A stretch of DNA of 64,000 bases from Phylloscopus collybita (lineage: Eukaryota; Chordata; Aves; Passeriformes; Phylloscopidae). Positions 1 to 11,250 of the stretch are shown here, one piece after another. The translations under genes were made by a program, and so were the position numbers. The first letter of the stretch is position 1. Every line of letters starts with the position of its first letter. The notes under the pieces are model-generated. The model was not told where the DNA came from. It saw only the letters and a list, made by a program, of their open reading frames with translations, and did not search any database. The stretch spans positions 3,511,001 to 3,575,000 of the forward strand of contig JAJNNQ010000010.1 of NCBI GenBank assembly GCA_027886175.1. Reading direction: 5' to 3'.

Positions 1-2445
1 TGAAGTAAAATAATGCTTGCTGATTACTAAGAAACTTCTGACTGAAGATGAAGGACAAGAGGTGACTAAGATTTACGTAGTTCTTTCCAAGCAATGGTCT
101 GTGATTTTCTTAAATTAAATAATGTTTTACTGAAAATTACATGTATATTAAGAGATTTATTTCCTCTGCAATGTCTGCCAGTAGCATCACATAGTTGTAT
201 GCAGTTCCCAATCTGAGGCAATAGTCTCAGAGAATGTAAAATCACTTCCCATGTGACAGAGATGGCTACAACATTGTCCTCCTCTACCAGCACTCCAAAT
301 GGAAATGCAGTCATCTGTTCTTCTCCTGAGTACTTTGTGCTTATATATAGAAAGGAAGTGAAACTCAAAGCATCGATAAACTAGAATGAAAATTTTAGAC
401 CAGGCCCATTTTAGACCCTTCAGACTGTTTGCCTCACTGTATTGCTCTACAGTCATCCAGAGATGAGATACCCTTATTATCAAGTTAAATGTTTCCTTGA
501 ATTGTTAGACAGTTGTTATTTATTCAGTCCTGAAAAACTCTCTCTTTTTCACTGCTGGGTTGTTTTTAGTTTCCAACACCACTGGAAGAGGCAAGCCAAT
601 GAACTGGAAATTCAGACATGAGTTCCAGCTCTGTGTGAAAAGTCACTTCACCCCTCTGTCCCAGTTTTCCCATTTGCCTACTGGTATCAACACCTACAAA
701 TGATCTGTGGCCTGGGGAACCAATGCTGTTGTCCCCAAGAGGTGTTGGGAAAGCCAACGCTCCCTGCCCAAGGACAGCTTTGAGAATGAAAACTCTTCAT
801 TCCCATATTGTTCTTTCCCACACTACCTCAACTTCAAGGGCAATCTCCTGAAAAGTGGGGTATTTTTGTGGCAGGACAGAAAGAGACAAGGAAAGTTCTT
901 CTGAGCTGCTTGTTCTGGTGTTTCATGTCAATAAACTGCACCAAAACCCTTAACTCCTGTGAACTCAACCATCCTCTTACCAGCTTGTAACTGACCAGTC
1001 TACAATAGGTCTTGATATTTTCATTTAAGAAAGGATTTAAGCAGTTTTATCAGAAAATAAAAAAGACAACTTTCTTTCACATTTTTTTTTTAATATTTTT
1101 ATCGTCTTAGCTCTATACTGCACATATTGTACAGATCAGTGTTGCGTGTTTGTGTAAAAACCCTGGATTACTGATTTTTATTTCCACAGCAAGTACCAGC
1201 TCTGGATACTTCCTGCACTTCTCAAGCCCATTAGCAGACAGGCACCAGTCAGTGGCATTATTGCAAAGGTTAATTGTTTCCTTTTGCTGTGATATATGAC
1301 AGAGGCATCCAAACCAGAGCAGTTTTGAGAACCACTGGTGAGGGATGGAGCCCGTGGTAAGTGCACTGAGGTACTGCTGGCCCAGACTCCCTGCACAAAT
1401 TAACACTGGTTTCCAGCTTTGCTAATGAAGGGCTGTTACACTTCGCAGCTGGAGCTTTCTGCTGCAACAAATTCTGAAAGAATTTCTGAGGTAGAAGAAG
1501 AGAAGGGGCAGGCACAGGGACCAGGAAAGCTTACTTATTGCAAGGGACCATCATTTGGACGTTTGCTTTAAGAGTGAATTATATATGATAATGGCTTCAT
1601 TGTCATCAAATAGAATACAATTAATTTTATTTTTTAGTATGTTATCAGCAAGCAAACCACCAGTATTAGCTAGATACCATCTGGGAGTGACAGTTTCCTT
1701 ATTACAAAATATGTAAAAATATGGACTCCCTTAAGGAATCTGTTGCACTACATCTGCTCCGATTTTTGTTATATGCTAATGGATTTTAACCCAGCATATG
1801 AAGCATGTAAAAAAAATAACAGAAAATTTTCAACTAAATTACTTGTTTCACATTTAAAGTGTCACAAAGACAGAGACAGCCACATATGCAGCCTTAGCTA
1901 CAGGGGACTGGGAAGAAACAAAGAAGTAAGGAAGAGGCATTTCTTACCTGCTGTTTTGCTATCCAAGCCTCACTCTCAAGAGGAATTCTAGCTGCCCACA
2001 TAATTAAGGCCACTTGGTATGTGAAGGAAGTATTGGGACTATACAGAGCTAAATCTCCAATATGCTTAGGTGATAACAAAAGATCGTGGCTGCTGAAGTA
2101 CAATTATCTTCCTTATTTCCCTCTGTTCATAATATTTTAAACAATCACAATGATTAGAATGGGCTATTACAATTAAGAGACTATTCTCCAGGGGAGAGGG
2201 TTGAATTTTCATGGTCTTCAGACATTTCCCTAACTTCTCTTGCACTCATCAGATCTCAAGAATCAGCTGGAATGACAGACTGTGCAGTAAGGTAATGAGG
2301 AGCTACCTAGATTACAGAGAGAATATGGCAGATTAAAAATCCTTTCTGCTGAAATATTGGTGTCATAATTTTTTGAGAGAATGACCCATTACCAGAGCTT
2401 GAAATAAATGCAAACACAGGGCAAAGGAGGGCTGGGGTTTTTTTT
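1..2445. other. Non-coding stretch without recognisable genes
   Basis: AT-rich sequence with stops in all frames at short spacing. The longest open frames are about 100 codons, overlap each other on both strands and have no recognisable domain. A MIR-like relic lies near 610-684. I see no other repeat, RNA gene or CpG-rich promoter here. Confidence 0.6.
610..684 (+). repeat. MIR-like SINE core relic
   Basis: The order of words matches the MIR/CORE-SINE core as I remember it: a 'TTCCAGCTCTGTGTGA' stretch, then 'AGTCACTTCACCCCTCTGT', then 'CCCAGTTTTCCCATTTG'. In MIR these are the parts that read 'ctctgtgtgacc..aagtcacttaacctctctgtgcctcagtttccccatctg'. The copy is diverged and the tRNA-related head is not recognisable. 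MIR relics are known at low density in bird genomes. A profile search would settle it. Confidence 0.6.
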
Positions 2446-2466
2446 CTGTCTTTTTTTTTTTTTTTC
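2446..2466. repeat. Poly(T) tract
   Basis: Two T runs are broken only by CTG/TC and followed by CCCC. This is simple sequence. It could be the tail of an old minus-strand retroposon, but no body is recognisable on its right side. Confidence 0.8.
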
Positions 2467-2821
2467 CCCTTATACTATTATGTAGTGCTGTAGCTTTAGG
2501 CTAACAGAATTTTTGCACTTGTAAAGCAGTTTGGTATGAATTGCTTTTCCATGGATCCGTGTCCCCAGGCCCTGCAATGTGAAATATTCCAGGCATTACT
2601 TTTTCATTAGCATCAACACAGGACATTTCTATGTATTAAGCACTAAAAAATATTTCATGATCTGTTTACACTTCGTATTAATTAATTAGAGCTGGGAAGT
2701 TTTTGACTGCACATAAGCATTTTTGCGTTAAGTTTTCCTTAAATAAAAAAAAATTCACTGCCAGCTGTGGAGTTCCAGAGATTTTCCAGACTATTTGGAA
2801 AGACAATCTCTTCTCTTGCTT

Positions 2822-2912
2822 GTGTGTGTATAACCATGCATGTATAAATATATACAGACATATATGGCCACACACATATATGCTCACACATACAAGATAT
2901 TATTATTTACAG
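2822..2912. repeat. Degenerate CA/TA-rich simple sequence
   Basis: Interrupted GTGTGTGTATA, ATATATACAGACATATAT and CACACACATATAT words alternate over about 90 bases, ending in ATATTATTATTT. It reads as a decayed dinucleotide microsatellite. Short open frames across it are low-complexity artefacts. Confidence 0.7.
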
Positions 2913-3145
2913 GTATGAAGATATAACTCACAGTGAATTTCTAAACTCAGTATATTCTAGAAAAAACAGTGTGAGATTGTACACTAAATGTGACCAACCA
3001 AAATAAATGTTCATAGGAGGGAAAACTACCTTACACCTTTAAAAATCAGTAGTTACATGCTTTACACAAGCTCTCTGGTGTGACAAATGGAAAGAGCTTC
3101 AGAAATATAAATTAAGTTTCACAGCACATGGGAAAGCTGGATAGG

Positions 3146-3234
3146 TGTTCTTATACCCACTTATAAACCCAAAGGGTGGATTTAGGTGTAAAGAATCTGA
3201 CTGAGTGACAGGGCCAGGAAAGAACTCAAGTGTC
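3146..3234 (-). repeat. Probable MIR-like SINE relic, minus strand
   Basis: Read on the plus strand, the stretch goes from 'TTATACCCACTTATAAACCCA' through 'GAGTGACAGGGCCAGGAA' to 'AGAACTCAAG'. This follows the usual order of a reverse-oriented MIR, in which a 'ccccattttacagatgag' part precedes 'agtggcagagccaggattcgaac'. Divergence is high, so the family call is tentative. Confidence 0.45.
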
Positions 3235-3239
3235 CCCAA

Positions 3240-4000
3240 GGTCCATCTTCACTTTTCTAACAACCAGATCACATTGCTTCCAGACAAAGAAAGAATTCCC
3301 TAATCAAGACAGATGTATAAATCAAAACACTCCCTTTTATCCTTGGTGGCCCAAATTCCAGATTTGCAATTTCTATAATTTCTATGCTGCTAATCAGGGA
3401 AACACAAAAATGAAAAAGCTACGGCCAGATGATATGACTACTACTACTGATTTTTTATTTTTTTTTTTTTAAGTGGGAGAAAAAAATGGAAAAGGGAAAG
3501 ATATTTCTGGATAATGCATGGGATAGCTTTTAAAGAATAAATCTAAACTGAGATTCATTCCCAGATCTAGCACTGCGGGCTGTATTTTGATGCTTCCTAT
3601 TGTTACATGACTTAGTACCTGCTGAGTCCACTCTTCCTCGAGCAGGTTAGACAGTTCCACCCAAATAAATCAATAAGTTTAGACACATGAGTGTCATAAC
3701 AGGAAGCGATGGTTTATGGTGGATGTTTCTGGCTAGACATTACAGCCTGCCCCTCCTCGCCAAGTGGGTGACTGCCGTCTCCCTGCGGAGAAAGTGCAGC
3801 TGGAATGACGACAAGGGATGGATTTCTGCTGGGCCCATCTGGGAACAACAGTGGGATTTACTGCCCTGGCTGGCAGGGAACACACAGCACTGCCTGGCTG
3901 ACCCAAAGAATCAGCCTGGAGCCCCTGTGCTTTTGAAGAGGGATGGAGGAAAAAAGAAAGTGAGTAACTTGCCCTGTTAATGGTATAATGAAAGCAACCC
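3240..4000. other. Non-coding stretch; mildly CpG-retaining at its right end
   Basis: The left half is AT-rich and ends in a T tract near 3460-3471. From about 3700 the sequence has more G+C and a few CpGs (GAAGCGATGG, CTCGCCAAG, TGCCGTCTCC, GACGACAAGG). No exon structure is visible: the overlapping frames of about 97 and 119 codons on opposite strands have no recognisable domain. Confidence 0.5.
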
Positions 4001-4004
4001 TTCA

Positions 4005-4215
4005 GCGCCTCGCTCCCCTGTGCATTCAGAGCCAACAGACCCCTGTAGCATTCATTTCCATTTTCATGGAAACACTTTAGAGTAAGTGGCAAAGTCGTCC
4101 TGCCTCCTTTGATACTCGCTGCAATAACAAATACTCGTGCTGCATTTCACTGCATTAACAGTGCACCAAGCCTCTCCCAGCCGGCTCAAATGGACTCCAG
4201 CAGCTTGGCCAAGTG
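4005..4215. promoter_or_regulatory. Candidate conserved non-coding element
   Basis: This is balanced, non-repetitive sequence that keeps CpGs in an otherwise CpG-poor stretch (CAGCGCCTCGCTCCCC, AAGTCGTCCTG, ATACTCGCTGC, AATACTCGTGC). It has no simple repeats and no transposon words. Such texture is typical of conserved non-coding elements, but conservation cannot be measured from one sequence. Gene and target unknown. Confidence 0.35.
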
Positions 4216-7200
4216 CTCACATCAAAGCAATTGCCTTTTCTCTAGGGACAGGCTCACCCAAGAAAAGCCCACCTTTGGTATTTTATTTTGTTTCCTAGTG
4301 TTTTGGACAAATTTCCCAGGGCAGGCAAAGAAAAAACTCATTCAGCCTTCGAAAAGGAAGTGTCTCCTGATGGATGCACTTGTCCACACATCCCAACCCC
4401 AGCACCTTTAGCACTTAGATTTAGTCAAGATGTGCTCTCAGAAAACACATGCGACTTCAGCAGCCCTTTTTGGACACATTTTCTGATTCCAGACCAGCAT
4501 CAACCCTTGGTTTCTGCCTTGGCACAGCCAAGAACACTGAGGTTTTCCCAGTCAATAGTTGGTAGCATTGACTTTGTGGTGTGTTGATTTTGGATTTGAG
4601 CAGTCGCTGCGGAGTGCGGGATGGAAGCTGAGGGTTCTCCAGTGGCACAGTCAGGTATGTGTTAGAAAAGGCCAAGGGGGACTCTTTAATGACTCTCAGC
4701 AAATTCAGAGCCAGCATATCACTCCAGTATGTTCCTAATAAGATGTACAAGAACAGATTTAAGTGGCACTTAATGTTTCTCCACCTACAGTACTTGCTGT
4801 CACTAGGTGCTAAATAAAAACGACTTACAACCCAGCCCTGAACTTTGTGAGCCAGCACAACTGAGCAGGGCTCACTGAGGGCCCCACAGTTCAGGTTCAT
4901 GGAGATACAATTAAAATGCACAAGACAGATGCTCAGTGAACTCTAGCTTTTAATATTTCACAAACAACCTGGACGCCTTTACTCCTGACCCCCAACAAAG
5001 ATCTTTTTTCCTCCTGATACCTGTATTTAAGATTAATGACGAGCCATTTGGTTAAGGGAAGTTTTGCCACTGTAACTTTTTTAAGCACTGCTTTTCCAGC
5101 CATATTCCCTTCCCAGTCGTGCTGATTAAATGAGAGAGAAACATACACCAACTAAGGAGAAAAATCTTGGTCAACCAATGCCCAAAAGGGAGAGAGGGTA
5201 ATAAAAGAAATCCAGCCACTGCCCACAAGCTCCTGAGGTACCAATATTTGCTACACTTCCTCCCCAAAACAGATGTCTCTTCCTGCACAGTTTTGGGCAC
5301 TCATAATACAGGTGAATTTATTGTCCAGTATCCCAATTTTGAGATCTAATACTACTGAATCAAGTAAAAGCAGGGTCATCATTACAGTCTAGGGAACGTC
5401 AGAGGGCCTGGGATGCTCTTTAACAAGTAGATCTGGAATGCTAGTTGGGAAGAGAGCAGCATATTTCCCATGCTGTTTTGGCATTTGTGTAGACATGGTA
5501 CTTGAGCTTGCCATTAACACAGATTATACTTTTATTTCCAGTGTCAAAGATTCCTTTGTGGGGAGAAGAGAAATGTGCTTTTCACTGGATTCTTCCCATG
5601 TCTTACATTGTACTGGGAACTCATCATTTCCTTCTCACCATTAAAATCTCACCTATCACTGAAACAACAGTGAGTATTCTGTGTAATATAGCAATCTGTG
5701 AGTAGCCAAAAATGGTTAATGAAGTCCATGTTCATTATACAAGATATCTGAAAAACCCTGGATGTCTGAAACCCAGGCTCCCAAGCCAACTTACATATTC
5801 TATCTTTTCTCTCCTTGGAATTCATGCACTTAATACCCAATCATTGCATCACTCACAATAGACAAGAACACTGCAATTCCAGCCTGGCACTGACCTCCAA
5901 GTGTTTTTAAGGAGACACTAATGAAGGAACTACTCAAAAGGCAGGCCACAGCAGAGGAAGAGCGAGAGGTCTGTTTCATGTCAATGTTTCAAATTACCCC
6001 AAGGAAAGAAACACACATTTTCGCTTCTGGGAAGCTGGCTTTGGCAAGTGGGCAAAACAGTGCAGGAGATCTGATATGATGTCAATACCAGATCAAAGAG
6101 GCTCATCAAGTCAGCTAGTGAGTGAGCCAGGAGCCCTGGGAATTGCTGCTGGATTCCCTCTTGCTTTGGTGCTTTGCAGATTTCTTAAACTTAGCAATAC
6201 AACCAAGGGCTGCTCTTTTCCTTGTCCTTGCAAATTAACAGATTGTTATTGAAGATACTATTTTAGATTTTCTCTACCTTTGATTGCTTTAAGCACTCAG
6301 CTTTCAGAGCACATTAGAAGCCCCCTGCAGCCTCACTTTCTACCTGTTGTCCCTGTAGATCAGGGACTTTGTTTTCTTCTTCTGCTCCCTCCCTAAAGTT
6401 AGAGAACTGGTTAGCTGAGAACTATCAGTATTGACTCCAAGATTTAACACATAAACTTCAGCGACAGTAACAGACTGACAAGCTGGGCTTTAGAAATGCT
6501 AAGAGGCTTCTCTTTGCCTTTGAGAAAAGAGGTTGGAAAAAATAACTGAAGGACTCACATCATTTAAGAACTCAGCAACCAACAGTTTAACTTCCATATT
6601 TTAACAACTCAAATACTCATGTCATTGTAGCTTGAGACATAAAAGCAAATCATATTTCAGATGGAGTTAAATTAATTTATAAGACATACTGTCAAAGAAA
6701 CTGCTTTACACAAGAAAAGCTTCACTCTAAGTTTGTTTTTATTTGTTCAAAAACAAGCATACCTGGATGTCTTGATATTTAAAAGACATGGGGATATGAT
6801 CTCATTTTGCTGTAGATCTATGGCATGAGATTTGTGCAGGATAATTCAAAACAAGTGTTCTCAAACTCTCTCCTGGCTGTGGATCACAGCTTCAGAGACT
6901 CTGAATGGATTGCTAATTGGTGCCTGACAGGCAATCATGTACAGCAGCCACTCCACGACTCCCCATTCAGAGAAAAATAGGTAAGAGCACTGTGTATACA
7001 CAGCTCCCTTATGGCATGGTTACAAATGAGAGAGGGAAAACAAGTTGTGCTCAGAAGGAGTGCTCAGGACCACTAGAAAGTGCCAAAAGTACAGACTGAG
7101 AGCCACTGAATACAGAATACTCATCTTAAAATGTCAAATTGATACACGCTTGGAGTGACAACATCTGGGGGTGGCTTAGTGGGTGGGAAGTGTTTGTTCA

Positions 7201-8042
7201 GCTTTTGAGGACTCAAATATCCAACAAACTCTCTCCATTCATTTCAACAGCCTCTGGGCAGGCTCTTCAGTGTTCCTCTATTGGTATCATTATTCTCCAT
7301 CTATATACCAGTGCAGGACACCTTCCACTTGCTCACCAGGTGCAGGTGGCTTCCAAATCACCAATGTTCTCATCAGTTGGCTTTTCTTCCTTCCAATCCA
7401 TCTTTCTCCCACTCCAGCATGCTCTTTATTTCTTAGTTTCCCCCTCTGCTCTCCAAGTATCATTTCAGGTCTGGTCTCCAGGGTCAGGCTCTGAGAATGG
7501 TTCCCCCTGTCCTCTGCTTTTCCTCCCATTTTCATACTGACTTCCAGCTTGTTTACCTCCTTTCTTGATCTATTGCCCCAGTGATTAAAGATTAACAGAG
7601 TTGACACAACAGGACAGAGTGGTACAATAGGAAATGACAGGTGACCTTTTGCAGGGCTGCCCACCTGCCTGTTGCATATTTGATACTAATGAAGCTTTGC
7701 CAAAAATAAAAAAAAAAGGATCAAACAACAAGATTAATTTATTTAAATATTAAGTAACCCCATAGATATCCGCATAGCTGCCCAAAATAAATCCCCAATT
7801 GCTTCTCCAGGTTCAGTGAAATTATTCTGTGTTTATAGGCAGAAAAACCAACACCAGAGACCTGAAGAGCGATCTGAGCTTCCAAAACAAACAGGAGTCT
7901 GAGTGTGCTGAGGGATCTGCACTCAAACAACTGGGACCCTCAGGTGATTGCAAAATTTGGAGGTAAGCCAAGCCTGCCATTTATTTTCTGGTTTGTTTGT
8001 TTGTTTCAGAGCACAGGTGTTGTGTGTTTTCTTCTATTATGT
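4216..8042. other. Non-coding stretch without recognisable features
   Basis: Ordinary AT-leaning sequence. Several open frames reach 100-154 codons (for example 4457-4921 on the minus strand and 7139-7540 on the plus strand), but they overlap frames on the other strand and show no domain, signal peptide or motif I know. A splice-donor look-alike, AG|GTAAGA, occurs near 6980, as expected by chance. Confidence 0.55.
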
Positions 8043-8087
8043 TATTTTCTTTTTTTTTTCTTTCTTTTTTTTTTTTTTTTTTTTCTT
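8043..8087. repeat. Poly(T)/T-rich tract
   Basis: T-rich tract with single C interruptions and an uninterrupted run of 20 T at 8065-8084. It is followed by CTTCCCAGCAG, so it also resembles a polypyrimidine tract plus AG, but no exon follows that I can support. Confidence 0.85.
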
Positions 8088-8264
8088 CCCAGCAGAGTAA
8101 TACACTATTCCTTTAAAAGCCTGTGTTATTTCAGTGCAAAAGGGTCTCTCTCCTCCACTCTGCCTCTCAGCCTTGAGGTTCACATTGCACTGATAGCACT
8201 AATCTCTGAAGAACATTTCAGGATCAATGATTATAGTACTGCAAGCCCCTTGTTTTGCAGACTT

Positions 8265-8294
8265 TTAAAAATAAAATAAAATAAAAAAAAAAAA
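8265..8294. repeat. A-rich (AAAAT)n tract
   Basis: Short ATAAAATAAAATAAAA array running into a run of 12 A. Simple repeat, possibly an old retroposon tail. Confidence 0.8.
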
Positions 8295-8299
8295 TAGCC

Positions 8300-10500
8300 A
8301 GCACAATCAGGACACATTCCTTTTCATCTCCGTCTTTCTCATAATTTTCCATGGCAGAGTTCATGTCAAAAATGCTTGGTTTCCACCCTCCACCCAATTG
8401 TAAGCTCTTCAAAGGGAGAGAATAAAAGTTGGAGCCTGAATCCCAGAGCAAATGCTCCTGCAGCCATGCTCGAGCCAGCTTTTGAAGTCTTCCGGCTCAC
8501 CTCTTGATGCCAGGCAGGCCCCTATTATTACCAATGTTGTTAGCCATTTCAGCTCCATTTCCAGGCCTACATGGACAAGAGAGCAAGGGAGGCCCTTTCA
8601 TGTCAGGCTTTGCAAAGCTGCTTCAGTGTTTGAAGGATGAAAGTCACTCTTGTTTGTTCTTGCTGCGGTGCACAACATTTGGCTTAAAAAATAGAGGATG
8701 TTGCCTTTCTTGAAGTGGACTGTGCATTGCTGGACACAATCAAGGCTAATGGCAGCTCTGCAGTCAGGGGGTTCAGGGCTAATTTTTTCTCTTTCTTTTT
8801 TTTTCTTTAAAGAATGTAAACAGCCAAGTATAGCGGCAGCGAGATCTTCTTTAATTTAGAAAAGAAAAATACGTTTGTGCAGATAGCAGAGGAGAGGAAT
8901 GGGGAGGAATCAGCCATTTCCTCATGGCACATGTACAGATGAGAGATTATTTTAATGAGGTTCAAGTAATGAGAGCCCTTAATTCAGGGACACTGAGAGG
9001 GAAAAGCTTTTCCCCTGTCCTAGAAGCAGCCAAAACAAAGCTGACTTATCCCAGATGCAGAAACGGTCTGTGAATCCCACAGAGAGCCTCTGCCCTGGTT
9101 TGGTGCATGCCCTGGGGTTGGTGTGATCCCTCTTCCAACCTTTTGAGGGGAGACTGGTGGGGGAGGATTAAAACTTCCTTTCCTTAAGGTTGTATCGACA
9201 ACAAGGTAGAGTTTTTCATCATGCCATCCTCTTTTTCAGGCTCATTATGTCCTCTCTCAGTCCAGGAGTTTCCACCCACGCTTGTGTTTTGAAGGCAACA
9301 AGGGAGGGGGGAAGACAAGGAAAAGGAGAAGCAAAAAGAATCCCCCCCTGAACATTGTTTTTTGGGGGGGAATGAAAACCTGACATTCTACAGCGGGCAC
9401 CCTCCTCCAGCAACACTGCAGCAACGAGGTCGCCAAGATAAGAGAACCCCAAGCAAGCGAGCAACTAAACAAATAAGTACATGGAGAAAGGAAGTTTTTG
9501 TTTTGATTTCTTGTTAGTCATGATATTTGGCCTTTTATCCCCGCGCAGTTCCCATCCAGCCCCTCGGAACCCGGTGCTGTGTATTCCCCAGTAACAACAA
9601 CAATGCTCACAAGTCTCAGAGCAGGGACCGGGCGGTCAAATGTACTTCTTGGTCCAGCTGTGTTTAGTTTTCAGATGCCCATGTGTTCCTTGTTAGGCTG
9701 TCTTCCAGCCCTCCTCTGCCTTCTTTTCTATTCTTCACAGGCCAAAACTATGAACCAATTACAGACCACAGAGTCAGCTATTTACCCCCTCCTGCCTTTA
9801 CACAGCTATTTCCTGCCTGCTATCAGCAAAGTCAGACAAAGATGACAACAAGCCCAAGGTTTTTACCATAAGTTGAACCATAAGCAGGGACCTGAAAACA
9901 CCCTAAAGCTGTTATATTTTATGTAGGGGAAAATTTGAAAAGGATTATCTGAGGAAAGCAATCAGCTCCAGACTGAAATCTATCTTACTGGTGTTTATAT
10001 GATAAAATAATTGCCATTTAGGCCTCTATCACACTTGGAATATGAATCATATGTCTGGAGGGCTCTCCTGCAGAGGTTTGGGGGCAGAGCTTCCTTCTTC
10101 ACCGTAGTAGCCTCTCTGGAGGTGCACATGGGTCTCTGGGCCAAAGAAAACAGTTGTGATTACAGAGTGATAGAGGCAGCCACATGCTGATTCAAAGACC
10201 TATAATCTTCTCCCCTTCACCCTCCCCCTCCCCAAAGCAACAAGTCTGTAAAACTCATTCACTTGCCAGAGGCTGTTTATTCTGTTTAATGGCCACCTAT
10301 CACCCCTTCACTCATTCTTTTTAGATTTACTAGACAAGCACAAAGCAAATTAGTGCAAAATGCTTTCAGTCAAGTGTCAGGTGGAATCAGACTTGATGAA
10401 TACTATACTGCTGGGCTTTATAACTGTAGGAACACATATACTGACAACACTGTCTCCTTCAATTAAAGCTATGCTGCCTGTTTTCTGAATCCCTTATAGA
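8300..10500. other. Non-coding stretch; scattered CpG-containing patches
   Basis: No gene is seen. Small patches keep CpGs: near 8835-8875 (TAGCGGCAGCGAGATC, ATACGTTTG) and near 9540-9575 (CCCCGCGCAG, CCTCGGAACCCGG). The rest is unremarkable. Open frames of 60-90 codons are scattered on both strands without family resemblance. Confidence 0.5.
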
Positions 10501-10504
10501 ATCC

Positions 10505-10528
10505 AAAAAAAAAAAAAAAAAAAAAAAA
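10505..10528. repeat. Poly(A), 24 uninterrupted A
   Basis: A pure run of 24 A is followed by GAGAAAGAAATAG. Runs this long are usually polymorphic. I see no retroposon body directly upstream. Confidence 0.95.
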
Positions 10529-10539
10529 GAGAAAGAAAT

Positions 10540-10800
10540 AGTCAAATTTATAAGTTGCCAATAACCTATTTTGATATAAAGACGCTTTGACCCGCAGCGC
10601 GCCGGCGCAGACGGAGGAATCTCAATGCTAGAAATTTCTATGATGTGTTTCAAAAACGTGTTCTTCAAAGGAAACGTTTCAGTGACACACTGATCTGCAG
10701 CAAAGTGTGGATGTGTTCGAAAATAGCACCGTGTCGGAACCTTGTAATGTAATATTTATAGTCTAAACCTTGCTAACTTACCATAGAAATGAGCCTCCAT
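10540..10800. promoter_or_regulatory. Candidate conserved regulatory element with retained CpGs
   Basis: About 12 CpGs occur within roughly 200 bases of otherwise AT-rich DNA. They include a dense cluster CCCGCAGCGCGCCGGCGCAG (10591-10610) and later AAACGTGTTC, GAAACGTTTC, GTTCGAAAAT and CACCGTGTCGG. A MEF2-like word ATATTTATAG (9 of 10 to the consensus) is at 10752-10761. There are no repeat words. CpGs decay quickly when not protected, so this suggests constraint or an unmethylated site. Role and target gene unknown. Confidence 0.4.
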
Positions 10801-10809
10801 TGTTGCTTA

Positions 10810-11250
10810 CCCATAAGTACACAAGGCCAGAGGGGTGGGGGCAAGGGTGGAGAGTGGGGCTGGTTTCTCCTTGACAAGGCAGGGCAAGAGGTGTGCTCTC
10901 CCCCTCAAAGCTGATGCGTGGAGCAGTGCACACACATCAGGGGAGAGCGTAACCCCAAGGGGAGCGCCGGGACTCGCAGCAGCGTGACTCCCATTAAAGT
11001 CAATAGGAGCCATGTGGCTGAAACCCACACACAGATCTCAGGAAATTCACCCCCGTGAGCCAAAAAAAAAAACCAAACCCTTTCTCTGAAGATGGATTGT
11101 ATCTGATGGGCACGGCTCAGAGTAATGAGCTGATGATGCCGTGCCGCCCCTGGGGGGATGCAGCGAGCCTGCAACAGCGTCCAGGAGCAGACAGCTACAC
11201 CAGGAACAGGCACAGCGTGAGAACAGCCCCACCGATGGGCTGGGAGAACT
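10810..11250. other. GC-rich non-coding block
   Basis: A clear rise in G+C over about 440 bases, with CpGs at GGAGCGCCGGGACTCGCAGC, GATGCCGTGCCGCCCC and ACAGCGTCC. Overlapping open frames of 73-125 codons run on both strands, as expected when A/T-rich stop codons are rare. No protein family is recognised. It could be a small regulatory element; it is too short and CpG-poor for a standard CpG-island promoter. Confidence 0.4.
10985..11045. repeat. Ancient amniote repeat relic ('TCAATGGGAG' type)
   Basis: The stretch GACTCCCATTAAAGTCAATAG followed by GAGCCATGTGGCTGAA and ACAGATCTCAGG resembles a palindromic repeat common in turtle, crocodile and bird DNA (about 'aactcccattgaagtcaatgggag...gatctggcc'). 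The identification is from memory of the consensus; I cannot give a database name. Confidence 0.4.

Noticed and set aside
4457..4921. 154-codon minus-strand frame
   Set aside because: No domain or signal peptide; overlaps plus-strand frames; length possible by chance in 64 kb.
9110..9150. Possible CR1 tail (GTGTGATCCCTCTTCCAACC)
   Set aside because: Only about 20 bases resemble CR1; octamers and flanking words are missing.
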